Below are positions 37,381 through 45,196 of a stretch of 64,000 nucleotides of DNA, piece after piece. The stretch's first letter is position 1. Every line of letters begins with the position of its first letter. The notes beneath the pieces are model-generated. The model did not search any database. It was given only the letters and a program-made list of their open reading frames with translations, and was not told the DNA's origin. Made by a program: the position numbers and the translations under genes. The DNA comes from Pseudomonas mangrovi (GTDB lineage Bacteria > Pseudomonadota > Gammaproteobacteria > Pseudomonadales > Pseudomonadaceae). The stretch covers positions 460,931-524,930 of the forward strand of contig NZ_QASN01000002.1 in assembly GCF_003052585.1 (NCBI RefSeq), given 5' to 3'.

Positions 37381-38808
37381 GGGCTTCAAGCCAGCCGTGG
37401 GTATACGTTCATCCAGCGAGCGATACAGCGGTGACTCAGCCGGCCAGTTGCGCAGAAAGCGCGCCCGGTCCCGCGCGTACGCCCGCTCGAAACTGCCCTG
37501 GCGGCGATGTTGGCGGACCGCATCCAGATCGATCAGGGTCCAGCGGCCGGTGTGCCAGAACAGGTTGTAGCCCTTCAGGTCGCCATGACTGATGCGTTCG
37601 CGGCGCAGCGCGGCGAACAGCTGATCGACAGCCAGCAGCTCTGCCTCGGGCGCCTGCGTCTGCTGCCAGGGCGCGAAGCGGGCGATTATATCTTCACCGT
37701 CCAGATAATCGGTAATCAGCCAGGCCTGACCGCGCAGCCACAGCCAGCGCCGCTCGATTACCGCCAGCGGCCGTGGCGTGGCGATACCGAGGAAATCCAG
37801 GCGATTGCCCTCTACCCAGCTGTGCCAGGCCCGGCTCGGCCGCCAGAAGCGCTTGAGCCAGTGCAGCGGGCCCTTGATGTTGTAGCGTTTGACCAGCAGG
37901 GTGCGCTCGCCGAGGCGAACGCGCGCCACCGTAGCCGTGCCACCGCTCTTGAGCAGCGTGCCGGCGGCAATGTAGGCATCCGGATCAGCCAGCAGCGGCG
38001 CCAGCAAAGGCTCCACCTCACGCCGCACCACACGCAGGCCGAAGGCGTTGATCCGCGCGGCGAATAGGCTGCAGTCGCGGGCGACCTTGCGCAGATAGTC
38101 GCGCAGGCGCCAGCGCCGCACCCGAGCGATCTGCGCTTGCAGCTTCTCCATTGGCAGTGCGTGCTCGCCGTTGGCCAGCAGGTAGTGGATCAGCAGTTCT
38201 TCGAGATGCGCGTCCAGGCTGGCCGGCAGCTGAGCGAAGAACACACCGAGATTTTCCAGCACACGCTCGCGCGACAAGGGCTGCCCCGGCGTCTCGGCGC
38301 GCACACCGCCACCATCGATGACCTGCACGGCGCCGGCGTGGCGCAGCAGGTTGTCCAGGTGCAGGTCTTCCTGCCACAGACCGCCGGCATGCAACGCGCC
38401 AATCGCCGCCAGTGCCTCACCGAGCACAGCCTGCTGCGCTTCGCTCGCAGCAGGCTGGTCCTGCACCGCGCGCCAGGCGTCCCAGAGGCTCTGGGCGTCT
38501 TCCAGATAATCGAACAGCAGCCAACCGCCCTGCCCCGCCTCGATCCCCTCGGCCAGCAGCTCCGGCGTCTGCACCTGCGTGGCCAGCAGGCGCGCACCCT
38601 CCAGTTCACGGGCATGCTGGCGCGCCGCCTTGCTGCCGACCAGAAGCTTGGCAAGCACCTTGCGCCCGCGCCAGTCGGCCACGCCGACGTAACGCTGACC
38701 GGGCAGCACGCGCAGCCAGACCTCGACACGCAGCGGCTCGTCAGCCAGCTCCAGGATCAGCGGCAGCAGCGGCTCGCGCCCCTGGCGACTCAGTTCGGAC
38801 AGCCGCAT
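37372..38808 (-). CDS. Tandem kinase-domain LPS protein (PA5006-like)
   Basis: A 478-residue protein with two RIO/InaA-like kinase domains in a row. The first (about 1-230) has KVLAKLLVGSKAARQHARE and WQEDLHLDNLLRHAGAVQVIDGG; the second (about 250-450) has TLLVKRYNIKGPLHWLKRFW and SHGDLKGYNLFWHTGRWTLIDLD. Both keep the loop Asp and Asn and a metal-site Asp, so both may be active. The C-terminal residues TAGLKPDA are encoded by an intergenic repeat. It overlaps the stop of the gene upstream by one base and is part of the waaP kinase cluster. Confidence 0.87.
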   Translation of the reverse strand: MRLSELSRQGREPLLPLILELADEPLRVEVWLRVLPGQRYVGVADWRGRKVLAKLLVGSKAARQHARELEGARLLATQVQTPELLAEGIEAGQGGWLLFDYLEDAQSLWDAWRAVQDQPAASEAQQAVLGEALAAIGALHAGGLWQEDLHLDNLLRHAGAVQVIDGGGVRAETPGQPLSRERVLENLGVFFAQLPASLDAHLEELLIHYLLANGEHALPMEKLQAQIARVRRWRLRDYLRKVARDCSLFAARINAFGLRVVRREVEPLLAPLLADPDAYIAAGTLLKSGGTATVARVRLGERTLLVKRYNIKGPLHWLKRFWRPSRAWHSWVEGNRLDFLGIATPRPLAVIERRWLWLRGQAWLITDYLDGEDIIARFAPWQQTQAPEAELLAVDQLFAALRRERISHGDLKGYNLFWHTGRWTLIDLDAVRQHRRQGSFERAYARDRARFLRNWPAESPLYRSLDERIPTAGLKPDA

Positions 38809-39560
38809 CAGCGGTTCACCTTGGCACGCCTGCGGCCATCGACTCGCGCAGCCCAGTCGCTCACCGCGGCACTATCCAGCGGTGCGTCCAGGTAGGCGGC
38901 GATAAAGGCCGCCACGTCCGCGCGACTCCAGGGATCGGCACGACGGATCAGCGGTTCGAGGTCCTTGATCCGGTCGCGCCGACCGAGCAGCAGTGGCCGG
39001 GTCTTCTCCAGATCGATCAGGCACGCCTCGCAGGATTGCTCGCGACCGCGCAGAAAAATATGTTTTGGATAGAAGCAGCCGTGCATCTGGCCGGCCGCGT
39101 GCAGCCGGCGTGCAAGCTCGCCGCAGGCACGGATCAGCGCCTCGCGGCGCGCCGCAGAGAGGTCGTGCCAGCGCTGGAACAGGCTGTAGAGATCCTCCCA
39201 GTCGTCCAGCGCATGGGTCAGCAGAATCGCGCGCCGCTCGCCGGCCACCCGTCGCTGGGCGAAGAACGCTGCCTGCAGCGCCGGTACGCCGAGGGTCGCG
39301 TAGCGCTGGATATTGCGGAACTCGCGGGCGAAGGTCGGCTCGCCCAGCGGATGCAGCAAGGTGCGACTCAGATGATTGCTCTGCCGCTTGAGGTAGTAGG
39401 CGCGCTCGCCCAGATCCAGCCGATAGACGCTGCTCCAGCCACCGCGCTCGGTGTTCGGCTCGTCGACCGCCTCGAGCTTCAACCCCCAGAGCGCATCGAA
39501 ACTGGCCAGCCCGTGCTGCTCCAGCAGGGCCCTGTCATCGCTGGCGATGAAGTCGTTCAT
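38808..39560 (-). CDS. InaA-type LPS core kinase
   Basis: A 250-residue cytoplasmic kinase-fold enzyme. It has GWSSVYRLDLGERAYYLKRQ with the lysine, LHPLGEPTFAREFRNI (the InaA-family block), hinge LLTHALDDWEDLYSLFQ, and catalytic region MHGCFYPKHIFLRG with LIDLEKTRPLL. It closely resembles the gene at 16807 in these motifs. It is coupled at both ends by 1-4-base overlaps with the flanking kinase genes. In P. aeruginosa the equivalent genes phosphorylate or are predicted to phosphorylate core heptoses. Confidence 0.9.
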   Translation of the reverse strand: MNDFIASDDRALLEQHGLASFDALWGLKLEAVDEPNTERGGWSSVYRLDLGERAYYLKRQSNHLSRTLLHPLGEPTFAREFRNIQRYATLGVPALQAAFFAQRRVAGERRAILLTHALDDWEDLYSLFQRWHDLSAARREALIRACGELARRLHAAGQMHGCFYPKHIFLRGREQSCEACLIDLEKTRPLLLGRRDRIKDLEPLIRRADPWSRADVAAFIAAYLDAPLDSAAVSDWAARVDGRRRAKVNR

Positions 39561-40288
39561 TCGCGCCCCTCGAAGAATTTCACGATCTGCCGAATGCGCT
39601 TGCGGTCACCTGCATCCAGGCGGGCATGACCGCTGTACTGCAGGTAGAAGCGCAGGCGCTGACTGCGCGACAGCACGCGCTTGGCGACCTTGTCCAGGCA
39701 CGCCAGGTCCTTGACGATGCGATAGCGCAGCAGCGGCCCATACCAGAAGCCGCCGGTGGGGCAGTCGATGAAGAACAGCCGGCCGCCGTCATCGACCAGC
39801 AGGTTGCGCCATTTCAGATCGTTGTGGGCGAAGTGATGGTCGTGCATGCAGCGGGTCGCCGACGCCAGCTGGCGGCTGACGCCGTCGACCCAGGCGCGGT
39901 CGCGCAGCCGCGCATCCTGCTGGTAATCGAGAATCCACAGGTTCTCGGTGTTGGCCAGCTCGCGGGTGATCAGCGCGCCGCGCACGAAAGCACCGGCGCG
40001 GCGCTGCAGCCCCCAGCCGACGATCTCGGCGGTGGCGATGCCCCAGTCGGCGAAGCGCCGCAGGTTCTCCCACTCGGCCTGCACCCGCGGACGCGGCAGG
40101 TAGCGGCGCAAACCCTTGCCGGCGCTGTGGTAGCGCTTGACGTAGTAGCGCACACCGCCGCGCTCGATGCGGATCACATCCGACAGCGGATCGCGGGTGA
40201 TGCGCTCGCCTTCAAGGGCGAAGACCGCATCCAGGCTGCCGAAATCGTCGGCCAGCGCCTGGTAGTCGGGATTCAGCGTCCAGCTCAT
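39557..40288 (-). CDS. LPS core heptose kinase (WapP-like)
   Basis: A 243-residue kinase-fold protein. It has IRIERGGVRYYVKRYHSAGK, RVQAEWENLRRFADWGI, ALITRELANTENLWIL as hinge and HDHHFAHNDLKWRNLLVDD with the catalytic Asp and Asn, then RLFFIDCPTGGFW as the metal-site segment. It starts in an ATGA-like overlap with the waaP stop and ends overlapping the next kinase. By position it corresponds to PA5008 (wapP, recalled), which adds a phosphate to a core heptose. Confidence 0.9.
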   Translation of the reverse strand: MSWTLNPDYQALADDFGSLDAVFALEGERITRDPLSDVIRIERGGVRYYVKRYHSAGKGLRRYLPRPRVQAEWENLRRFADWGIATAEIVGWGLQRRAGAFVRGALITRELANTENLWILDYQQDARLRDRAWVDGVSRQLASATRCMHDHHFAHNDLKWRNLLVDDGGRLFFIDCPTGGFWYGPLLRYRIVKDLACLDKVAKRVLSRSQRLRFYLQYSGHARLDAGDRKRIRQIVKFFEGRE

Positions 40289-41094
40289 TGAATCGCATCT
40301 CCCTTGCGTTCCTTGCGTGCATAGAGCTTCGCCGCCTTGTCTTCCAGCCAGGCCAGCAGCCGCGCTTCATCGCGCAGGATGGCGCGCAGCGGGGTACGGA
40401 AATAGCTGCGCAGGAAGCGCAGCTTGTCGCGCCGCGTCAGGCCGATGTCGAGTGCCGAGAAATACAGCGCCGCCAGGTCCTTGTTGCGCCAACGCAGCGG
40501 CGTGCGGTCGCGGGTCTGCGCGCGATGCAGGTCGATCAGCGACAGGCGCAGCTTGCGCGGCGTCACCGGGGTGTCGGTGTGCAGCAGGAAATGGCAGATG
40601 TAGCAGTCGCGATGGTTGACCCCGGCGCGGTGCATGGTTCCGGTCATCCGCGCCACCTCGGCGATCAGCGCTCGTTTCAGCGCCGGCTGCGGTGGCTTTT
40701 TGCGCCAGTCGAGACAGTAGTCTTCGAGACTGATGGTCGGCGCCAGCTCCTCGGTGATGATGAACGAATGCTGAGTGGCCGGATTGCTGCCGCGCTCGCC
40801 ATAGGCCACTGCGGTCATGCTCGGCACACCCGCCAGGCGCAGCCGGTCGATCGCCGTCCACTCCTGGCCGGCGCCCAGTACCGGGGCCTTGGCGGTGAGC
40901 AGGTTCTTGACGATCTCGCCCCAGCCGATGCCGCGGTGGATCTTGACGAAATAGCCGCGACCGTCGACGTCGGTGCGCAGGGTGCGGCGACCTTCCAGCT
41001 CGCGGTAGACCTCGCCTTCGAGGCGCTCGACTTCGACGAAGGGGTCCTTGTCGGCCCAGAGGGATTTGAAGGGATCGGAGAGGATCAGGCGCAT
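40285..41094 (-). CDS. waaP: LPS core heptose I kinase WaaP
   Basis: Phosphorylates O4 of HepI in the inner core, a modification essential for outer-membrane integrity and viability in P. aeruginosa. It is 269 residues (268 there). Motifs: GRGYFVKIHRGIGWGEIVKN with the ATP lysine, IITEELAPTISLEDYC hinge, the characteristic GVNHRDCYICHFLLH catalytic loop and RLSLIDLHRAQTRDRTP. ATG 41094 has GCGGAG at the right distance. Normally waaP directly follows or overlaps waaG; here an 805-bp spacer separates them, so waaP must rely on read-through or its own promoter. Confidence 0.96.
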   Translation of the reverse strand: MRLILSDPFKSLWADKDPFVEVERLEGEVYRELEGRRTLRTDVDGRGYFVKIHRGIGWGEIVKNLLTAKAPVLGAGQEWTAIDRLRLAGVPSMTAVAYGERGSNPATQHSFIITEELAPTISLEDYCLDWRKKPPQPALKRALIAEVARMTGTMHRAGVNHRDCYICHFLLHTDTPVTPRKLRLSLIDLHRAQTRDRTPLRWRNKDLAALYFSALDIGLTRRDKLRFLRSYFRTPLRAILRDEARLLAWLEDKAAKLYARKERKGDAIQ

Positions 41095-41182
41095 GCGCGT
41101 GGCTCCGCTTTCATGACTCTGACCACCGAGTTCTGCCGTGCAACGCGCTGTCTGAGGACGCCGGTTTCGGCCCCCCGGCCGA

Positions 41183-41218
41183 GTTCCTTTCTTCTTGCTT
41201 GCCCAAGAAGAAAGGAAC
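41183..41218. repeat. Perfect 14-bp hairpin in the waaG-waaP spacer
   Basis: GTTCCTTTCTTCTT (41183-41196), an 8-base loop GCTTGCCC, and its exact complement (41205-41218). One strand of the stem is all pyrimidine apart from its first base. First of three related hairpins in the spacer. Confidence 0.9.
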
Positions 41219-41629
41219 CAAAGAAGAAGGGCCCCCGACCATTCGGGTCTGTCCGCTGCGCGAACAGACTCCCCTCGCTCCGGCGCCGCTCCGGCCACCG
41301 GCTTGGAAGGGGCGTCCCTGCCCCTCCAAGCCTTTCGCGCCCATCCAGGGCGCTCATCAGCCTGCGCGACACCTGCACTCGGCCTACTGGACGGGCACAT
41401 GTCCGCGCTGCCTGATCGTTTGCGGTAATCCCGATACTGTCAGGTAACACCTCCCCCCCCTTCAGGCGGGTGAACGGATTCACCACGCAGAGGGACGAGC
41501 GGCCAGGACGGCCGCGAGAGGCATAGCGGGCCATGGATGGCCCGTGTATGCCGACCCTTGGAGTGGTGATGGAGTGAACGCACCCGGCGCGAAGCGCCGG
41601 GCCGCCTGTCGGGGTGGCCTTCTCTTTGG

Positions 41630-41661
41630 TTACTTTCTCTTGGCCAAGCAAGAGAAAGTGA
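41630..41661. repeat. 13-bp hairpin in the waaG-waaP spacer
   Basis: TTACTTTCTCTTG (41630-41642), loop GCCAAG, CAAGAGAAAGTGA (41649-41661); one wobble position. The loop GCCAAG recalls the loop of the 41183 hairpin, showing common descent. Confidence 0.88.
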
Positions 41662-41720
41662 CTCGGCCAGCAGGCCGAAACCCATGCCATCTGACCAAAT
41701 GTCGGGGCGTGTTTCTTTTG

Positions 41721-41754
41721 CTGACTTTTCTTTGCACGAGCAAACGAAACGCAG
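41721..41754. repeat. Imperfect hairpin in the waaG-waaP spacer
   Basis: CTGACTTTTCTTTGC (41721-41735) and GCAAACGAAACGCAG (41740-41754) pair at 11 of 15 positions around ACGA. Third, more diverged member of the spacer hairpin family. Confidence 0.7.
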
Positions 41755-41899
41755 TGGAGTAACGGCGCCAGCCGGCCCGCAGGGCGAGCGAAGCGAGTCA
41801 AGAAAAGTGAGGCGCCCGAGGGGGCGCAACCCGAAGCATCGGACCGCACCGCTGCCGTTGGCTGACCAGGGCATGCAGGGCGAAGCGAATGCAGCGCAA

Positions 41900-43021
41900 T
41901 CATCGAGCCTCCCCCAGAATCACATCCGCCGCCCTCTGCGGCATCGAATACAGATCCGCCGTATCGGCAAAGGCCAATCCGTTGCGGCTCCAGGCCTGCC
42001 GCTGCGCATCGTCGGCGAGCATCTCGGCCAGCGCACTGTTCAGCGCATCCTGCGCGAAGGGCGAACCCAGCACGCGGCCGCAATCCGCCTCGGCGATGTA
42101 GTGCGCATAGCCACAGACATCGGTGACCAGCACCGGCAGGCCGGCGACCAGCGCCTCCAGCAGCACGGTACCGGTGTTCTCGTTGTAGGCCGGGTGGATC
42201 AACAGATCGGCACCGAGCAGGAAGCGTGGAATGTCGCTGCGACCACGCAGTATCTGCACCTGCGACGCCACCCCGAGCGCCTTGGCCTGCAACTGGAAGC
42301 TGCGCGGATCGTCCTGGCCGATGGCGATCAGACGGGTGCGCGCCTTCAGCTCACGGGGCAACGCGGCCAGAGCCTTGAGGCTGCGATCCAGGCCCTTGGT
42401 CTTGAAGCCGGAGCCGATCTGCACCAGCAGCAGGTCGGTCTCGCCCAGCGAAAACTCGCGCCGAAACTCGGCACGAATCTCGGCGGCATTCGCCGGTGCC
42501 CGGCGGTCGAAGGCGATGCCCGGCGGCAGCAGATGGAAGCGTTCGGCCGGCGTGCCGTAGTGCTTGATGAACAGCGGCTGCTGCACCTCGGAAATCATCA
42601 GGATCTCGGTCTTCGACTCCACACCGAACACCGCGCGCTCGTAGTCGGCGAAATGCTTGTAGCGACCCCAGCGCTTGTAGAGGGGCGCGCGCAGGGTCTG
42701 CGCCTTGTCCTCATAGCAGCCGTCGGCGGCATAGTAGACGTCCAGGCCGGGCATCTTGTTGAAACCGACCACGCGATCTACAGGGTCGCGCGCCAGGTCA
42801 GCGGCAAGCCAGGCACTGAACTTCTCGTTGCGCCTGTGGTTGAACAGCGCCTTCACCGGCGCCACGCGCACGTCGAAGCCGGGCGGCACATCGCCTTCCC
42901 AGATCGGCGTATAGACGCGGATGGCGTGGCCACGCGCCTGGCACTCCAGGGCAATGCGCATGAAGTCGCGCTGCAGCCCGCCGAAGGGGAAATACTTGTA
43001 GAGCACGAACGCCAGCTGCAT
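41900..43021 (-). CDS. waaG: LPS core glucosyl/GalN transferase WaaG
   Basis: GT-B family 4 enzyme that adds the first outer-core sugar to HepII; in P. aeruginosa the sugar is GalN. It is 373 residues. The N-terminal acceptor domain starts MQLAFVLYKYFPFGGLQRDF with the GG motif; the C-terminal donor domain has VQIGSGFKTKGLDRSLKAL and HPAYNENTGTVLLEALVAGLPVLVT with the EX7E motif. The start shares one base with the waaC stop (TGATG). The gene ends at the unusual 805-bp spacer. Confidence 0.96.
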   Translation of the reverse strand: MQLAFVLYKYFPFGGLQRDFMRIALECQARGHAIRVYTPIWEGDVPPGFDVRVAPVKALFNHRRNEKFSAWLAADLARDPVDRVVGFNKMPGLDVYYAADGCYEDKAQTLRAPLYKRWGRYKHFADYERAVFGVESKTEILMISEVQQPLFIKHYGTPAERFHLLPPGIAFDRRAPANAAEIRAEFRREFSLGETDLLLVQIGSGFKTKGLDRSLKALAALPRELKARTRLIAIGQDDPRSFQLQAKALGVASQVQILRGRSDIPRFLLGADLLIHPAYNENTGTVLLEALVAGLPVLVTDVCGYAHYIAEADCGRVLGSPFAQDALNSALAEMLADDAQRQAWSRNGLAFADTADLYSMPQRAADVILGEAR

Positions 43022-44037
43022 CAGCGGGCTTCCTCGTCTGTCGCCGGCGGACGGGCCAGCAGGGTGTCGAGCTCAGCCCCCACCCGCTGCGCATCCAGCC
43101 CGTCGAAACAGGGTTTGTGCCTGTCGCCACTGCCAGCGCCCGGCCCGCTGGCGCACAGATGCACCTGGCCACGCCCATAGGCACCCACCCGTCCCGGCAG
43201 GGTCGGGCCGTAGAGCGAAATGCTTGGCACATCCAGCGCCGCGGCCAGATGACCAAGGCCAGTGTCGACTGCGACGCAGGCACGCGCGCCAGCGATCACC
43301 TTGGCCACGCCGGCCAGGTTCAGTCGCGGCAGCACGGCGGCATTCTCCAGGCCGCCGACGATGCGTTCGGCGCGCGCCTTTTCCTCGGCATTGCCCCAGG
43401 GCAGGCGAACCGCCCAGCCCTGGGCGCTCATGCGCTCGGCCAGGGCACGCCAGTCGGCTTCCGGCCAGTGCTTGCTGGCCCAGGTGGTGCCGTGCAGGAA
43501 GATCAGGTAGGGCTCCTCCTGCGGGTCGGCCAGGCGCGCACGGTCCAGGCCGTAGTCGCCAGTCGTGGCCGGTACCGGATAACCCAGTGCCTGGGCAAAC
43601 AGCTGGCGCACCCGCTCGACCGCATGCTGCTCGCGCGGCACCGAATAGCGGCGCTCGTAGAAGCGACTGGCGATGGGCTCACGCGCCGAGTCGCGATCCA
43701 GGCCGGCCACCGGCGCCTTGACGTAGCGGGTCAGCCAGGCGCTCTTGAGCAGGCCCTGGGCGTCGATCACCAGGTCGTAATGGGTTTCCCGCAGGCGCTG
43801 CTTGAAGCGCTGCCACTCGCCATTGCGAATGGTGCTCCACAGATGCTTGCGCCAGCGCCGGATGGCCACCGGAATCACCTGGGCAACCGCCGGATGCCAG
43901 GCCGGAATCTCGGCGAAGCCCTCCTCGACCACCCAGTCGAACTGGATGCCCGGCAGCGCCTGCAGCGCGTCGGTAAGGGCCGGCAGCGTATGGATGACAT
44001 CGCCCAGCGAGGACGTCTTGATCAGCAGCACCCGCAC
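43021..44037 (-). CDS. waaC: LPS heptosyltransferase I WaaC
   Basis: Adds the first L-glycero-D-manno-heptose to Kdo2-lipid A, using the ADP-heptose that HldE helps to make. GT9 family, 338 residues. It begins MRVLLIKTSSLGDVIHTLPAL, with DAQGLLKSAWLTRYVKAPVAGLDR and the donor-site block AVDTGLGHLAAALDVPSISLYGPT. The start codon is GTG, placed directly after the waaF TGA with no gap. Heptosyltransferase I, rather than II, is called from the SSLGDVIHTLPAL start and the order F-C-G. Confidence 0.96.
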   Translation of the reverse strand: MRVLLIKTSSLGDVIHTLPALTDALQALPGIQFDWVVEEGFAEIPAWHPAVAQVIPVAIRRWRKHLWSTIRNGEWQRFKQRLRETHYDLVIDAQGLLKSAWLTRYVKAPVAGLDRDSAREPIASRFYERRYSVPREQHAVERVRQLFAQALGYPVPATTGDYGLDRARLADPQEEPYLIFLHGTTWASKHWPEADWRALAERMSAQGWAVRLPWGNAEEKARAERIVGGLENAAVLPRLNLAGVAKVIAGARACVAVDTGLGHLAAALDVPSISLYGPTLPGRVGAYGRGQVHLCASGPGAGSGDRHKPCFDGLDAQRVGAELDTLLARPPATDEEAR

Positions 44038-45081
44038 TCAGAGGCTCCCCGGTTCGGCCAGCGGATCGCCAACCAGCCGCTGCAACGCCTCCAGCACCAG
44101 TGCCGGCGACAGGTCGCGCAGGCAGTTGTAGTGACCGAAACGGCAGGTGCGATCGAAACAGGGGCTGCAGTCCAGGCCCAGGCGAACCACCTCGACCTGC
44201 TCGGCCAGCGGCGGGGTGAAGCCCGGCGAGGTCGAACCGTAGACCGACACCAGCGGCCGCTGCAGTGCGGCCGCCACGTGCATCAGACCGGAGTCGTTGG
44301 ACACCACCGCATCGCTGCAGGAGAGCAGGTCGATGGCCTCGGCCAGCGAGGTTTCGCCAGCCAGATTGCAGACCTCCTCGCGCAGGCCGGGGATCAGCGC
44401 GGCGCGGATTTCCTCGCCCACCGGATGATCGCTCTTCGAGCCGAACAGCCAGACCTGCCAACCATCACGGATCTTCTGCTCGGCAACCCGCGCGTAGTGC
44501 TCGGCCGGCCAGCGCTTGGCCTCGCCGAACTCGGCGCCGGGACAGAGCGCCAGCAGCGGCCGATCCAGCGCCAGGGAAAAGCGCGCCAGCGCAGCCGCGC
44601 GACTGGCCGGATCGATCTGCAGCTGCGGGCGCGGATAGGGTTGCGGCAGTTCGGCACCCGGCGCGAAGGCCAGCGCCATGAAGCGCTCGATCATCAGCGG
44701 ATAGCGCGCCTTGTCCAGCGTGCGGATGTCGTTGAGCAGGCCGTAGCGCATCTCGCCCTTCCAGCCGGTGCGCACGGGAATGCCAGCGAAGAACGGCACC
44801 AGCGCCGACTTGAGCGAGTTGGGCAGCAGGATCGCCTGGTCGTACTGGCCTGCCAGCGACTTGCCGATGCGCCGGCGAGTCGCCAGCTCCAGTGCGCCGT
44901 GGCCCAGCGGGAAGCTCAAGGCCGCGCGCACCTCGGGCATCCGTTCGAGGATCGGTCGACTCCACTCGGGCGCCAGCACGTCGATCGCACAACCGGGGTG
45001 GCGCTGGCGCAGGCAGCTGAACAGCGTCTGCGCCATCACCATGTCGCCTACCCAGCTCGGGCCGATGATCAGGATATTCAT
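44038..45081 (-). CDS. waaF: LPS heptosyltransferase II WaaF
   Basis: Adds the second heptose to HepI of the inner core. GT9 family, 347 residues. It begins MNILIIGPSWVGDMVMAQTL, with LLPNSLKSALVPFFAGIPVRTGW, the donor block CPGAEFGEAKRWPAEHYARV and SNDSGLMHVAAALQRPLVSVYGSTSP, and the cysteine-containing end LGLDCSPCFDRTCRFGHYNCLRDL typical of WaaF. It is the first gene of the waaF-waaC-waaG run, 115 bp from ilvE across a palindromic repeat. Confidence 0.97.
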   Translation of the reverse strand: MNILIIGPSWVGDMVMAQTLFSCLRQRHPGCAIDVLAPEWSRPILERMPEVRAALSFPLGHGALELATRRRIGKSLAGQYDQAILLPNSLKSALVPFFAGIPVRTGWKGEMRYGLLNDIRTLDKARYPLMIERFMALAFAPGAELPQPYPRPQLQIDPASRAAALARFSLALDRPLLALCPGAEFGEAKRWPAEHYARVAEQKIRDGWQVWLFGSKSDHPVGEEIRAALIPGLREEVCNLAGETSLAEAIDLLSCSDAVVSNDSGLMHVAAALQRPLVSVYGSTSPGFTPPLAEQVEVVRLGLDCSPCFDRTCRFGHYNCLRDLSPALVLEALQRLVGDPLAEPGSL

Positions 45082-45094
45082 AAAAGCACTTTCG

Positions 45095-45193
45095 GTAGGT
45101 TGGGTTGAGCGCAGCGCAGCCCAACAAGGGGCCCTGCGACGCGTCGGATATCACTCGTTGGGCTTCAGCGCCAGGCGCTTCAACCCAACCTAC
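45095..45193. repeat. Intergenic inverted repeat, copy 3 (CCAACCTA family)
   Basis: GTAGGTTGGGTTGA (45095-45108) and TCAACCCAACCTAC (45180-45193) are exact complements; inner arms CAGCCCAAC (45117-45125) and GTTGGGCTTC (45157-45166) pair as well. It fills the ilvE-waaF gap. Confidence 0.88.
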
Positions 45194-45196
45194 GGA

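Larger units (their letters stand above)
41095..41899. other. Repeat-rich non-coding spacer inside the waa operon
   Basis: 805 bp between waaG and waaP without a convincing gene. It contains three pyrimidine/purine hairpins (41183, 41630, 41721), a run of C at 41453-41460, small palindromes such as CCGGCGCGAAGCGCCGG near 41584 and GCGCCCGAGGGGGCGC near 41811, and an imperfect ccatggatgg block near 41531. Several short frames run through it on both strands and read like typical repeat-derived peptides (LLFGYFLLAKQEKVTR); I do not treat them as genes. Confidence 0.75.

Noticed and set aside
41544..41762. 72-codon plus frame in the waaG-waaP spacer (and several others there)
   Set aside because: It reads through hairpin repeats (LLFGYFLLAKQEKVTR); such frames are by-products of the repeat and lack ribosome sites or family support.
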